A stretch of 64,000 nucleotides of DNA from Streptomyces luteogriseus (lineage in GTDB: Bacteria; Actinomycetota; Actinomycetes; Streptomycetales; Streptomycetaceae): assembly GCF_014205055.1 (NCBI RefSeq), contig NZ_JACHMS010000001.1, forward strand, positions 4,960,001-5,024,000, written 5' to 3'. Below the pieces are notes generated by a model. It worked only from the letters and a program-made list of their open reading frames with translations, was not told where the DNA came from and ran no database searches. The position numbers and the translations under genes were made by a program. Positions 7,699 to 16,597 of this stretch are shown here, piece by piece; positions within the stretch are counted from its first letter, which is position 1, and the number at the start of each line of letters is the position of its first letter.

Positions 7699-9623
7699 GG
7701 GAACGGGTGCGGGTCGTAGGGGATGGCCCGGTGCTCCTGACCCGTGCCGCGCAGGGCGGCGCGCAGCCGGGGCAGTCCGTCCAGGCGCTGCTGGGCGTGG
7801 CCGAAGCACATCGGCACGATGCCGGGGACGACGGCACGGGCGACCGCGATTCCGGCGTCGGCGTGCTCCCGGCTGGTCTGGTCGACGATGACGATCCGGT
7901 CCAGGCCCGCGTCCGCGAAGAGCGAGGCCACGTACCGGAGGGTGCCGCGCAGGTCACCGCCGGCCGCGCGCTCCAGCCGCCCCGGCCAGTCCGGGAACGC
8001 CTCCTCCAGCGTGACGGCCGGACCGCCGAGCCCCGCCAGGGCGCGGTCGCGGGTCTCGGGGATGGAGGAGAAGCGGACGTGGTCCTCCAGCTCCTCCACC
8101 AGCCACGGGTCCTCGACCATGCGCTCCACCTGCTCGCGCGTCCAGTCGACCGGGTTGGTGACGAGCTGGGCGACCTCGCGCAGCGCGCCGCGGATCGCGG
8201 ACTCGGGCTCGGCGCCCGAACCGGCGGAGGAGAAGGTCGCCGGGAAGGGGTCCTTCTCGTTCACGGCGATCACCCACACCACCGGCAGTCCGATGTCCCG
8301 GGTGGCGACCAGGAGATGGACGTCGTAGCCGCGGGCCCGGATCAGCTCGACCATGGCCCGGCTGGTGGGGTCGGTGAGCGTGCCGACCGGGATGTGGGGG
8401 AGCGGCGCGGCCCGGTACCAGGAGGTCAGGAAGGCATCGCGCTCCGCCAGTTCGAACAGGGAGTGCAGGGCGGCCTCTTCGTAGTTGGCGCCGACCGCGC
8501 AGCCGCTGGAGCAGTCGAAGAAGTAGTGCCGGCGGTTCGCGGCCCCGGCCACGCGGGCCGCGCGCCGGTCCCGGCGGAAGGCGTACTCGTACTGGTAGAA
8601 GGCGTGGTCGGCCGGGACGAGCAGGGGAGTGCCGTCGGCCAGGTCGTGGCCCCAGGCCCAGTCCATCGGGGTGTCGGCGGTGAACGGCGTGGCCCTGCTG
8701 GTCGGGTGGGCGAGCTGCTCGGCGGTGTAGCGGCCGAGGCTGCCCGGGTCGACGGCCCGTTCGGCGACCTCGCGGTACGAGCGGCCGGTCAGCAGGGGGA
8801 TGTCGTAGGGGTAGCCGCCGAGCCGTTCGTACGCCTCCAGGACGGCGACCGGTTCGGTCTCCGTGAACGTACGGGCCCTGCCGTGCCCCATGGCCGGGGC
8901 GTCGGCGACGACGGCCATGCTCATCGCGAACGGTGCGTGCGACTCGCGCAGGATCGCCCGGACCGGCCCGAAACGGTCGTCGACGAGCCGGTCCCGCAGG
9001 AAGCCGGGCTCGACGAGGCGGCTCGCCGCGGTGCGGGTGGCGTCCCCGGGGACGGCGGGCCGGGAGCGCAGGGGGCGGGGCGCCGGGGGCTCGGTCGCCA
9101 CCAGGTCCTCGGGGGAGGGGCCGCAGGCCGGGCAGTGGAAGCTGCGGGCGATGCGGTGCCGGCGGGTGCCGCGGACCGTCACCGAGTAGGCCTCGCCCGG
9201 CGCGAGGGGGTGGGCGGCCAGGTGGTCCAGGCCGGTGCGCAGGAGCTCGGGCAGGAGGGGCGCGGGGGCGGCCGGAACGCGGGTGGCCTGGGTGAGGTCG
9301 CCCACGAGCGGGTGGTCGAGGACGGTGCGCTCGCGCACCTCGGCGCAGGCGGCGCAGCCGGACGTGGTGCCGGGCACCCACAGGGGGCCCACCATGACCT
9401 CGTCGTCGTGGACCCGCACGGACAGGTGCGGACCCGTCGCCCCGGTCACGCCGTCGCGCTCCCAGTCCAGGTCCCAGCCGAGGTTGACGGAGACGGTGGC
9501 CCCGGTGGCGCGGGCCAGGCGCGCGAGGGCGGGCAGCCAGGTGTCGTACGCCGTCACCGGCAGGCCGGGGCCGGCCCGCACGGCGGTCGACGGCTCGGTC
9601 GTCAACGGCTCAGTGGTCGGCAT
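7695..9623 (-). CDS. YcaO cyclodehydratase (TOMM/thiopeptide, TbtG-like)
   Basis: A 642-residue protein. The N-terminal third has two Cys pairs (C90/C93 and C164/C167) expected to hold a structural zinc, as in E1-like partner domains. The rest is a YcaO domain with the ATP/Mg-binding helix LHSLFELAERDAF and the stretch IRGALREVAQLV. The protein ends in PHPFP, matching the C-terminal PxPxP motif important in azoline-forming YcaO enzymes. It would use ATP to cyclise Cys, Ser or Thr side chains onto the backbone. It overlaps its neighbours by 14 nt upstream and 4 nt downstream. With only two Cys in the precursor core, Ser/Thr-derived oxazolines must be considered. Confidence 0.93.
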   Translation of the reverse strand: MPTTEPLTTEPSTAVRAGPGLPVTAYDTWLPALARLARATGATVSVNLGWDLDWERDGVTGATGPHLSVRVHDDEVMVGPLWVPGTTSGCAACAEVRERTVLDHPLVGDLTQATRVPAAPAPLLPELLRTGLDHLAAHPLAPGEAYSVTVRGTRRHRIARSFHCPACGPSPEDLVATEPPAPRPLRSRPAVPGDATRTAASRLVEPGFLRDRLVDDRFGPVRAILRESHAPFAMSMAVVADAPAMGHGRARTFTETEPVAVLEAYERLGGYPYDIPLLTGRSYREVAERAVDPGSLGRYTAEQLAHPTSRATPFTADTPMDWAWGHDLADGTPLLVPADHAFYQYEYAFRRDRRAARVAGAANRRHYFFDCSSGCAVGANYEEAALHSLFELAERDAFLTSWYRAAPLPHIPVGTLTDPTSRAMVELIRARGYDVHLLVATRDIGLPVVWVIAVNEKDPFPATFSSAGSGAEPESAIRGALREVAQLVTNPVDWTREQVERMVEDPWLVEELEDHVRFSSIPETRDRALAGLGGPAVTLEEAFPDWPGRLERAAGGDLRGTLRYVASLFADAGLDRIVIVDQTSREHADAGIAVARAVVPGIVPMCFGHAQQRLDGLPRLRAALRGTGQEHRAIPYDPHPFP

Positions 9624-11670
9624 CGGTGGCCTCCTCGGCGTTCGTGGGGACGGCGTGGGCGGTCACCGGGCCGTGCCAGAAGGGGAGTTCGCCGAGCACC
9701 GGGTCGCTGCGGCGGGGCCGCCCCTCGTGGACGCCGCGGGCCGTGAGCTGCTCGCGCAGCGCCGCCCGGGTCACGTCGTCCGCGGTCAGCAGGGCGTCGG
9801 TGGAGAGCCGGCCGGCCGTGCCGCCGGTCTGCGCGACGGCCAGTGCCGTGCACAGCGCGGCGTACGTCGCCTCCACGGCGGTCGGGCCCCAGCCGGCGCC
9901 GAGCGGACGCCCGTCGACGGTGACCTCCGCCAGCGGCCAGCCGACGTGGGCGTACCGGGCCACGGCGAGGACCGGTTCGGCACCGCCGAGCAGCGCCGCC
10001 AACTCTGCGGCGATGCGCCGGCCTTCGGCGTGCAGCGGCGCGTCCGTGTCGAGGACGTCCCCTTCCGTCCGGGCGAGTCGGCGCAGGGCGCCGTCCAGCA
10101 GCCAGTGTTCACGGGTGAGACCCGCCGCCGGGGTACCGGACCCGTCGGTGACGCGGTCGCGCAGGGCTGCCAGGGCGGCGGCGATGGTCGCCGTCTCCTG
10201 GTGGGCGGCCCATGCGGTGACCGTGCCCGTGCGGTCCGCCCGGTGCTCCGCCGCGCGCAGGGCGAGGGGCATCTGCGGCAGGTCCTCGCCCTGCGCGGAG
10301 GCGAACAGGCCGGTCCAGCGGGCGCTGAGCACACCGGCGGCCTCGAGTGCGTCCTCGGGGGCGGGGAGGGGTTCGGCGGGGGCGTCGTCGAGACGGACGG
10401 CGACCGCTTCGTTCACGGGGGCGCCCGTGACGGTGACGCGGTCGGCCGTCAGATCGGGGCCGTGCACGACGTGGGCCTCACCGGGCTCCGCGACACCCGT
10501 GAGGGTGTCGGTCAGGAGCTGTGCGGCGAGGGCTCCCGCGAGGGAGTGGGCGATCGGCCCGGTCGCCGCCTCGACGCCCTCGGCGTCCGCCCAGGCCCTG
10601 GCCCGGTCCCGGAAGACCTCCCAGACGCCGGGTGTGACTCCGACGGGCCCGACCAGCACCGGCCCGGGCCCGAGCAGCACGGGCACGTGCAGCGTGCCGG
10701 CCTCCTCCGTCCACGTCCGGTCACCGTCGAGGAACTCGACGACGACCCTGGGCACGCCCTCGGTCGTCACAGGTGCCGTCACCGCCGGGTCGCCGACGGG
10801 AGTTGTGGCACCGTGTCCGTTCACCGCCGGGTCGCCGACGGGAGTTCGTGTACCGGTTCCGTTCACCGCCGGGTCGCCGACGGGAGTTCGCGTACCGGTT
10901 CCCTCCACCGCCGGGTCGCCGACGGGAGTTCCAGCACCGTGTCCGTTCACCGCCGGGTCGCCGACGGGAGTTCGCGTACCGGTTCCCTCCACCGCCGGGT
11001 CGCCGGCGGGAGTCGAAGGAGGGCGCACCGCCGGGTCGCCGGCGGGGATCAGGGCCCGGGAGCCGCCTGCCGACCCGCTCCTGCCGGACAGCAGGGCGGG
11101 GTCCGCGTACATCGCGGGGTCGCAGACCGGGACCAGGGGTGCCGGCGTCTGTGGAACAGCCGTCGCCGTCACGTCGGTCACGCCCGCCCGGCGCAGTCCG
11201 CGCAGGGCGGGAGCGGTCGCCGTCGTCGGGCCGTGCAGCCGCACCCGGGCCCGGCGCAGACGGGCGAACGCCGCGTACGGGTCGTCGAGGCGGGCGGTGA
11301 GGCGGGCCAGCGTGTCGGCGTGCCGGGCGGCCAGTTCGGCCGGCGGTTCCGGCTCCGTGAGCGTGGCCGGGTCGAGCAGCAGGCCGTTCTCCCGGAGCTT
11401 GCCCAGAAGATGCCGTACGGCGGGCCGGGCCCGCTCGGTGCCGAACTCGGCGACCAGCGCGTCCTCCGTCGTCCCCGCCCGCAGCAACGGCACACAGCCG
11501 TCCGCCACCGCGTACAGCAACTCCGAGCCGCGCAGCACGAACTGCCCGCGAGTGCCGCTGAAGTAGACGCCCCCCGGCACGGGCGCGTAGTGCAGCCCGG
11601 GCCGGGCCGTGAGCGGCGCGGCGGCCGGGGGCGACTCGACCGCGCTCCTCTCCACATCGGTCACGGTCAT
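9610..11670 (-). CDS. Ocin-ThiF-like E1 partner protein (TbtF-like) with an internal tandem-repeat insert
   Basis: A 686-residue protein starting at ATG 11670, which overlaps the LanB stop (ATGA). The N-terminal 100 residues (LHYAPVPGGVYFSGTRGQFVLRG and after) look like the leader-binding, winged-helix part of Ocin-ThiF-like proteins. These recruit the precursor and activate the separate YcaO. The middle holds a Rossmann-like region (LRGLRRAGVTDVTA). Residues roughly 208-297 are replaced by seven copies of a P-[AV]-GDPAV unit, a striking insert. The C-terminal part (ALALRAAEHRADR, GWPLAEVTVDGRPLGAGWG) matches cyclodehydratase partner domains. It overlaps the YcaO gene by 14 nt, in keeping with a two-protein complex. 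Confidence 0.85.
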   Translation of the reverse strand: MTVTDVERSAVESPPAAAPLTARPGLHYAPVPGGVYFSGTRGQFVLRGSELLYAVADGCVPLLRAGTTEDALVAEFGTERARPAVRHLLGKLRENGLLLDPATLTEPEPPAELAARHADTLARLTARLDDPYAAFARLRRARVRLHGPTTATAPALRGLRRAGVTDVTATAVPQTPAPLVPVCDPAMYADPALLSGRSGSAGGSRALIPAGDPAVRPPSTPAGDPAVEGTGTRTPVGDPAVNGHGAGTPVGDPAVEGTGTRTPVGDPAVNGTGTRTPVGDPAVNGHGATTPVGDPAVTAPVTTEGVPRVVVEFLDGDRTWTEEAGTLHVPVLLGPGPVLVGPVGVTPGVWEVFRDRARAWADAEGVEAATGPIAHSLAGALAAQLLTDTLTGVAEPGEAHVVHGPDLTADRVTVTGAPVNEAVAVRLDDAPAEPLPAPEDALEAAGVLSARWTGLFASAQGEDLPQMPLALRAAEHRADRTGTVTAWAAHQETATIAAALAALRDRVTDGSGTPAAGLTREHWLLDGALRRLARTEGDVLDTDAPLHAEGRRIAAELAALLGGAEPVLAVARYAHVGWPLAEVTVDGRPLGAGWGPTAVEATYAALCTALAVAQTGGTAGRLSTDALLTADDVTRAALREQLTARGVHEGRPRRSDPVLGELPFWHGPVTAHAVPTNAEEATDADH
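10779..11047 (-). repeat. In-frame 42-bp tandem repeat (seven GDPAV units) inside the E1-like gene
   Basis: On the + strand ACCGCCGGGTCGCCG recurs seven times. Five units are spaced 42 bp and two are slightly shorter. The encoded units are P-[AV]-GDPAV followed by seven variable residues of two alternating kinds (NGHGA.T and EGTGTRT). The ancestral copy may be the nearby VCDPAMYADPALL. The repeat keeps frame throughout, so it is a coding minisatellite and not a CRISPR array. Confidence 0.92.
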
Positions 11671-14279
11671 GGCCGGACTCCTTCCGCTGCCCCGGTGTGC
11701 GCCGGGTCGTACACGAAGCGGCCACCGGCCCGCCGCCCCACCTCGAGCACCCACTCCGTGGCGTGGGTGCCGTCGGTGACGCCGGGCAGGGCCTCCTCCA
11801 GATAGCTCGTGCCGGCGCCGCGGCGCTCCAGCATCCGCGGCAGGACCCGCACCGCGAGTGCGCTGGACAGGTCGACGTACTGCGGCTTCTGCGCCAGCCG
11901 CTTGGACTGGACGTCGGGGGCGCCCACCGAGAGCGGGCCCTCGTCCTCCGGCGCCGACTTGATGACGACCTCCTCGGGGACGCCGTGGCGGGAGCGCCAG
12001 GCGGTCAGTCCGAGAAGCCGTTCGTGCTCGTCGGGCCCGGCGGCCACCGCCGTGTCCAGTTCGGCACCGCCGTACCAGCGGCGGCGTCCGATGAGGACGT
12101 CGCCCACGGCCATGCGCGGTGCGACCCGCGTGTGCTTGCCGTCCCACGGGGTCGCCGCGTGCCAGGAGTTGGGCAGGCTGTTGAAGAGCCGGCCGCTGAT
12201 CACCAGCCCGGAGGCGACCGACAGCGGCGGCGGGAACAGGCCCGGGTGGCCGGTGCCCAGCGGCAGCACCCGCAGCGGGGCACCGTCGGCGTCCTCGACC
12301 CGCAGCGTGTCGGTCTCCGGGTCGTGCGCCAGGCGCAGCGTGAACCAGTCCTCGGCCGTGAGCCCGCCCGGCAGCACGGGGGTGTGCGCGTTGACGTTGA
12401 GGCGGTGCAGGCCCAGGTCCTCGGTGATGCGGGTGCCGTCGTGGCCGTAGAAGCGGTTCAGACGGTCGGCCAGGCGGGGCAGGGCGCGGCCGCCCTGGCG
12501 GCGGTCGGCCTCCAGGAAACGCGCGTACAGCATGCCGTGGCCCGGCAGTCCGTCGTTGAGGACGAGCTGGTTGCCGGCCTGCTGGAGCAGTACCCCGTAG
12601 ATCAACGGGTCGCTGCGGAAACGGTCGGGCAGCGCCCGGGTCAGCTCGGCGACGTCCGCCGCGGTGAGCCGCAGGGTGTCCTCACCGGCCTGGGCCGTCT
12701 TGGTGAGGAGGGCGTGCACCTCCTCGGACAGCTCGCGGCGCAGCAGGTACATGCGCTCCAGGCAGCCGTCCGCCGGCCCGATCCCGGACAGCGCGGCGGC
12801 CTGGCCGGTGCCCTCGGGCCCGTAGACGGCCGCCATCGCGGCGGCCCGCCGGGAGACCTCCCCGACGATGAACGCCGCGTGCTCGGCGAGCGGCACGTTC
12901 GCCCCGGCCCCGAACCGCTCCGTGAACGCGGCGGTCATCAGGACCCGTACGTCGTGCAGCCAGTCGAAGACGGTCAGGAGTTCCACCGCGGGGCCGAGGT
13001 CGGCCAGCGGGGCGTGCCAGTCGGAGGCCGCCACTTTGAGCGGCGGCATGACGTAGTCCTCCTCGACCGTGATGTGCGCCGGGCGTCCCGCCGCCTGGCT
13101 GAACCGGCCGAGGTCGCCGCGCAGTCCGGCCAGCAGCGCGCCCCGCTCGGCGGCCGGGGCCTCGGTCACCCGGGGCAGCCCGGCGCGCACCCGCGTCGCC
13201 AACTCCCGCACTCCGGGAGGCTGCTCGGCGTCGGCAAGCGACAGCAGGTCGTCGTAGTCGCCCGCCGCGGTCTCCTCCTCGGGCCTGCCGAACGTGCACA
13301 GCACGCCCTGGTGCAGGGCCTGCCGTACGCGCCGCGCGGCCTCCTCGGCGGGGCAGCCGGCCCGGGCGGCGACGTGTGCGACGACCGCCGGGAACCTGCG
13401 CGGGCCCATCGACAGCGCGTCGAGCAGGTCCCCGACCGGCCCGTCGAGCGGGACCGCGAGGCGGTGCATGCCCTGCTCGGAGAACTTCAGGAAGAACAGC
13501 TTGCCCGTCTCCGGGTCGGGGGCCGAGGTGGGCGGCATCCCCACCCACAGCGCGGTCAGGTCGGTGTCGCCGGTGGGCAGGCCGCCGAGGACGTAGTGGA
13601 GCATGACCCGGTCCAGGCCCGGCACGGCCCGCGCGCCGGTGAAGGGCACGTCGCCGGGGCGGACGGCCTCCGGGTCGCCGGCCGGGGCCGGTTCGGCGAT
13701 GCCCACCGCGGTGAACCGGGAGAGCGGGCTGGTGCGCACCATCGCCCGGGTCACGTACTGGATCAGGCCGCGCTCCGACTTGCGGGTGCGGGCGGACACC
13801 TTGCCCGGGCCCTCGACCGCGGCCCGGTAGCGCTCGGCCTCCTGGTGCACCTCGGGGGCGATGAGCGCCAGCGAGCGCAGCAGGTCGCCGTCGCCCAGCA
13901 GGGCGGCCAGCACGGCGCGTTCGCGGTCGGCCGCGGCCGGGTAGCCCTGGGTGATCGTGGTGCGCAGCCGCTCCCGCCCGGTCCAGGCGGCCAGCCAGCG
14001 AGCCACCGACGGGGTCGCTTCGAGGCTCTCGGGCGTCTTCTTGGGGGCGCGGCCGTTGTGGATGGCGCGGCGCAGCGCGATCAGCTCGCGCCGCTCGGCG
14101 TCCGAGGCGGCGGCGCCGATCCGCTCGTACAGCTCCTGCGAGCACACCTCGGCGGCCTCCGCCAACTCGGCTTCCGCCACGGCGAGTTCACCGAGCAGTC
14201 GGCGCTGCTCCGGGTCGGCGAGGCGGGACCTGCGCAGCGGGTTGACGCGCAGGAACCACTGGGGTTCGGGGCTGGTCAT
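11667..14279 (-). CDS. LanB-type dehydratase, tRNA-dependent glutamylation protein (TbtB-like)
   Basis: An 870-residue protein. The start at ATG 14279 overlaps the upstream stop (ATGA). A longer open frame continues upstream but only as the out-of-frame shadow of the next gene. The N-terminus MTSPEPQWFLRVNPLRRSRL and later segments (RTRKSERGLIQYVTRAMVRTSPLSRFTAVG; VLNDGLPGHGMLYARFLEADRR; LHRLNVNAHTPVLPGGL) are typical of the Lant_dehydr_N domain. That domain transfers glutamate from glutamyl-tRNA to Ser/Thr side chains. No SpaB_C elimination domain is fused, as in split thiopeptide systems. The Ser/Thr-rich core of the precursor gives it many possible targets. Confidence 0.92.
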   Translation of the reverse strand: MTSPEPQWFLRVNPLRRSRLADPEQRRLLGELAVAEAELAEAAEVCSQELYERIGAAASDAERRELIALRRAIHNGRAPKKTPESLEATPSVARWLAAWTGRERLRTTITQGYPAAADRERAVLAALLGDGDLLRSLALIAPEVHQEAERYRAAVEGPGKVSARTRKSERGLIQYVTRAMVRTSPLSRFTAVGIAEPAPAGDPEAVRPGDVPFTGARAVPGLDRVMLHYVLGGLPTGDTDLTALWVGMPPTSAPDPETGKLFFLKFSEQGMHRLAVPLDGPVGDLLDALSMGPRRFPAVVAHVAARAGCPAEEAARRVRQALHQGVLCTFGRPEEETAAGDYDDLLSLADAEQPPGVRELATRVRAGLPRVTEAPAAERGALLAGLRGDLGRFSQAAGRPAHITVEEDYVMPPLKVAASDWHAPLADLGPAVELLTVFDWLHDVRVLMTAAFTERFGAGANVPLAEHAAFIVGEVSRRAAAMAAVYGPEGTGQAAALSGIGPADGCLERMYLLRRELSEEVHALLTKTAQAGEDTLRLTAADVAELTRALPDRFRSDPLIYGVLLQQAGNQLVLNDGLPGHGMLYARFLEADRRQGGRALPRLADRLNRFYGHDGTRITEDLGLHRLNVNAHTPVLPGGLTAEDWFTLRLAHDPETDTLRVEDADGAPLRVLPLGTGHPGLFPPPLSVASGLVISGRLFNSLPNSWHAATPWDGKHTRVAPRMAVGDVLIGRRRWYGGAELDTAVAAGPDEHERLLGLTAWRSRHGVPEEVVIKSAPEDEGPLSVGAPDVQSKRLAQKPQYVDLSSALAVRVLPRMLERRGAGTSYLEEALPGVTDGTHATEWVLEVGRRAGGRFVYDPAHTGAAEGVRP

Positions 14280-15430
14280 CGCGGGGCTCCCGTCGGTTCC
14301 GTGGCGGTGAGGCGCTCCCGCCAGCTGCTGCCGAGCACCTCGTCGACGGTCTCGGCGAGGGCGAAGCACATGTAGTAGCGCTGCATCGGCGAGACCGTGA
14401 GCAGGGGCAGCTGCTGGTAGAAGAGGTTCGTCAACAGGCGGTAGGCGGCGAAGAACGGGGACGGGGTGCTGATCGCCCCCGAGCCGTGCACGGTCCGGTG
14501 GAAGTCGGTGTCCGGCTGCTCGCCGCGCGGCACCACCGTCTCCGCGCCGGGCGGGCCCATCCGGCTGCGGTCGACACCGTCGGTGACGGAGTCGAGCAGG
14601 TCCGGGGTGAGGGCGCCCGTGGCGACCGCGTGGTCCAGGACCCCGGCGCCGTAGGCGAACGCCGTGCGCCACTGGGCCGCGGCCGGGGACACCGCCCCGT
14701 TCAGGCGCTGTTCGACGACCTCCCGGATGCGGGGCCCCTCCTTGGCGAGCCGCTCCCGGAAGACCGGGCGCATGTCCTTGCGCGGGGCCGCCCAGGCGAG
14801 GAAGGCCTCCACGTGCGAGCGGGGCGAGAACACCCCGTAGGCCGGCCCCAGGGCGTGGGTGTCGACGAGGGCGGCGAACGCCTCCGCGAGGCGGACCGTG
14901 CCGCTGCCCGGCTCCTCGGCCATCCCCTCGATCATCGTCAGCACGGGCGTCGCGAGGGCGCCGTACACGACCGTGCGCAGGGCGTCGAGACGCGGCTCCC
15001 GGGAGCGCAGCGCGGGGTCGCCGGGTTCGACGCGCAGCACCGCGCCGTGCTCGCGCAGCGGCAGATACGGCGGTTCCACCGCTTCGAGGCGGCCGAACTC
15101 GCGGGCCTGGTCCAGGTATGCCTCCTCGGTCAGCGCCCGGGCCGGATCGAGGGGGCCGGCGTCCAGCGCGGCCTCGATCGGCGCCCAGTCGACGGCGCCG
15201 CCGGGCGGCACCGCGCCGGCCGGGGCGAGCACGTCGACGTGCGGTCCGTGCAGCCAGCCGCGCCGCACCTGCACGCCGGGCACGCCCCGCCCGCCCAGTT
15301 CGCGGGCGACCGGGACGACGTGCCGAGCCAGCCAGGCCGGTGTCACCGGCATCCGGGTATGGAGTCGCACCCCCGTCAGGCCGGCGGAATCCGGCCTCAC
15401 GGCAATGCGCTCCGGAGCGTGAACCCCCAT
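14276..15430 (-). CDS. Probable thiopeptide macrocycle-forming pyridine synthase (TbtD/LazC-like)
   Basis: A 384-residue protein and first gene of the operon. The ATG at 15430 follows AAAGGA. The N-terminus (HTRMPVTPAWLARHVVPVAREL and GWLHGPHVDVL) is a divergent SpaB_C-like fold. The C-terminal LLTNLFYQQLPLLTVSPMQR and the following helix ending in AETVDEVLG resemble what I recall of thiopeptide pyridine synthases. These join two dehydroalanines in a formal [4+2] reaction, form the six-membered nitrogen ring and release the leader. The family diverges strongly. The alternative is that this is the elimination enzyme and the 5137-6099 product is the cycloaddition enzyme. The two together fit the required pair. 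Confidence 0.72.
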   Translation of the reverse strand: MGVHAPERIAVRPDSAGLTGVRLHTRMPVTPAWLARHVVPVARELGGRGVPGVQVRRGWLHGPHVDVLAPAGAVPPGGAVDWAPIEAALDAGPLDPARALTEEAYLDQAREFGRLEAVEPPYLPLREHGAVLRVEPGDPALRSREPRLDALRTVVYGALATPVLTMIEGMAEEPGSGTVRLAEAFAALVDTHALGPAYGVFSPRSHVEAFLAWAAPRKDMRPVFRERLAKEGPRIREVVEQRLNGAVSPAAAQWRTAFAYGAGVLDHAVATGALTPDLLDSVTDGVDRSRMGPPGAETVVPRGEQPDTDFHRTVHGSGAISTPSPFFAAYRLLTNLFYQQLPLLTVSPMQRYYMCFALAETVDEVLGSSWRERLTATEPTGAPR

Positions 15431-15682
15431 GTCCTTTCACCTTCCGAGAAGAGTCACAATGAATTCGTGAACCTGAATCCCATGATTGGCGCCGGGAATT
15501 CGAGCCGGAAGGGAAAACGGTCCGGCGCTTACATACGTCATCGTTTCCGTGACGCCCGACTGCGGGCCAGGATGACGGAATGTCGTATTCCACTTCGAGG
15601 GTTCCGGTGGGATGATCCGAGGGTGCCGGTGAACTGGCCGGAAACCGTCAAGAAGGCAGGCCGGCCGGTGTACTCTCCGCGA

Positions 15683-16279
15683 GTGACATCTACGTCCCCC
15701 ACAACACCCCCCACCCCGTCCGCCACGGACGCCGAGTGCCTCGCCCTCACCCGCAACCTGCGCCGCCGAGGCGTGGCCGTGCTCTCCGTGTTCGGCCTGA
15801 TGTGGGCCGTGGCGGCGGCCTCCGGGACCGGCTCGGCGACGGATGTCGCGCCCCTCGGCATCGAGGTGGCGGCGCTGCTGATCACCGCGGTGGCGATCTA
15901 CCTGGGGTACCGCAAGGACGCCGCGCCCTCGCCCCGGATGGTCGACCTCCCGGCCAACTGGGCGCGCGGCGTGGGCATCGTCAACACCGTCGAGCTGGCG
16001 GCCATCTTCGCCGTCATCGCCGCGTCCAACGCCGCGGGCCGGCCCGAGGTCATCCCGGCGGGCATCGCTCTCGTCGTGGGCCTGCACTTCTTCCCGCTCG
16101 CCCGCCTGTACGACCAGTGGCAGTACCGGTGGACGGCGTCGCTGCTGACCGTCGTCGCGGTCGCCGGGTTCGTGCTCGTCGCGGCCGGCGTCGCGACCGA
16201 GACCGTGCGGATCGTGGTGGGCCTGGGCAGCGCGGTGGTGCTGTGGGCCTCGTCGTACCACCTGGCCCTGCGCGGCTGA
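15683..16279 (+). CDS. Small polytopic membrane protein inside the thiopeptide cluster
   Basis: About 198 residues from GTG 15683. There is a Thr/Pro-rich start (TSTSPTTPPTPSATDAE) and then about six hydrophobic helices in pairs (VAVLSVFGLMWAVAAASG, IEVAALLITAVAIYLGY, NTVELAAIFAVIAASNA and others). No enzyme motif is visible. No ribosome binding site precedes the GTG, but TACTCT at 15671-15676 sits where a -10 box would give a leaderless transcript. An in-frame ATG at 15572 is an alternative. It is the only plus-strand gene between the operon and the precursors, and it ends at a hairpin shared with them. An immunity or self-protection role is an inference from position only. Confidence 0.7.
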   Translation: MTSTSPTTPPTPSATDAECLALTRNLRRRGVAVLSVFGLMWAVAAASGTGSATDVAPLGIEVAALLITAVAIYLGYRKDAAPSPRMVDLPANWARGVGIVNTVELAAIFAVIAASNAAGRPEVIPAGIALVVGLHFFPLARLYDQWQYRWTASLLTVVAVAGFVLVAAGVATETVRIVVGLGSAVVLWASSYHLALRG

Positions 16280-16308
16280 CCTCGCCGTTCGCGTGACGAT
16301 CCGAACGC

Positions 16309-16350
16309 AAGGATGTGCCCGACCGGCCGAGGCCGGACAGGCGCATCCTT
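16309..16350. terminator. Bidirectional hairpin between membrane-protein gene and precursor gene
   Basis: AAGGATGTGCC (16309-16319) pairs with GGCGCATCCTT (16340-16350), including one G-T pair. CCGGCC/GGCCGG adds an inner stem. Convergent stop codons lie at 16277-16279 (+) and 16390-16392 (-), so it can serve both transcripts. Confidence 0.8.
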
Positions 16351-16389
16351 GACGCGTTCAGGCTGTGGTGCTTATGCGCTGACGCCGGT

Positions 16390-16563
16390 TCAGCAGGCCG
16401 AGCAGGTGCTGGACGAGGAGGACGAGGTGCCGATCGAGCCGCTGGAGGCGCCCATCTCCGGCAGGGCGACGCCGTCGGTGACCTCGAGGGTCTCCAGCTC
16501 GTCCGCGTCGAAGCCCTCGAACGCCTTGTCCGCGTCCTGGTTCTTGATGTCCTTGGCGGTCAT
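16390..16563 (-). CDS. Thiopeptide precursor peptide, copy 2
   Basis: A 57-residue peptide. The leader is acidic (residues 1-39) and contains LETLEVTDGVALPEMGA. The proposed core is residues 40-57: S-S-G-S-I-G-T, six Ser, then T-C-S-A-C. The VALPE-x-GA boundary followed by S-x-G-S closely resembles the lactazole precursor as I remember it, which places Ser40 as core position 1. The ATG at 16563 has GGAAGGA seven to eight bases upstream. The protein is residue-for-residue identical to that of copy 1 (16598-16771); the differences seen are all synonymous. It is too short for ordinary gene callers. Only 34 bp separate the two copies. Confidence 0.93.
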   Translation of the reverse strand: MTAKDIKNQDADKAFEGFDADELETLEVTDGVALPEMGASSGSIGTSSSSSSTCSAC

Positions 16564-16597
16564 GTCGAAATCCTTCCGAAGATCCTGGATGAGTGGT

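Noticed and set aside
10779..11047. Regularly spaced repeats that could suggest a CRISPR array
   Set aside because: The units keep reading frame inside a gene, the spacers are themselves repeated, and no cas genes are present.
11667..15593. A single open frame of 1308 codons that could be read as one giant protein
   Set aside because: Only the part from 14279 down is LanB-like; the rest is the shadow of the pyridine-synthase-like gene in another frame, whose stop overlaps ATG 14279.
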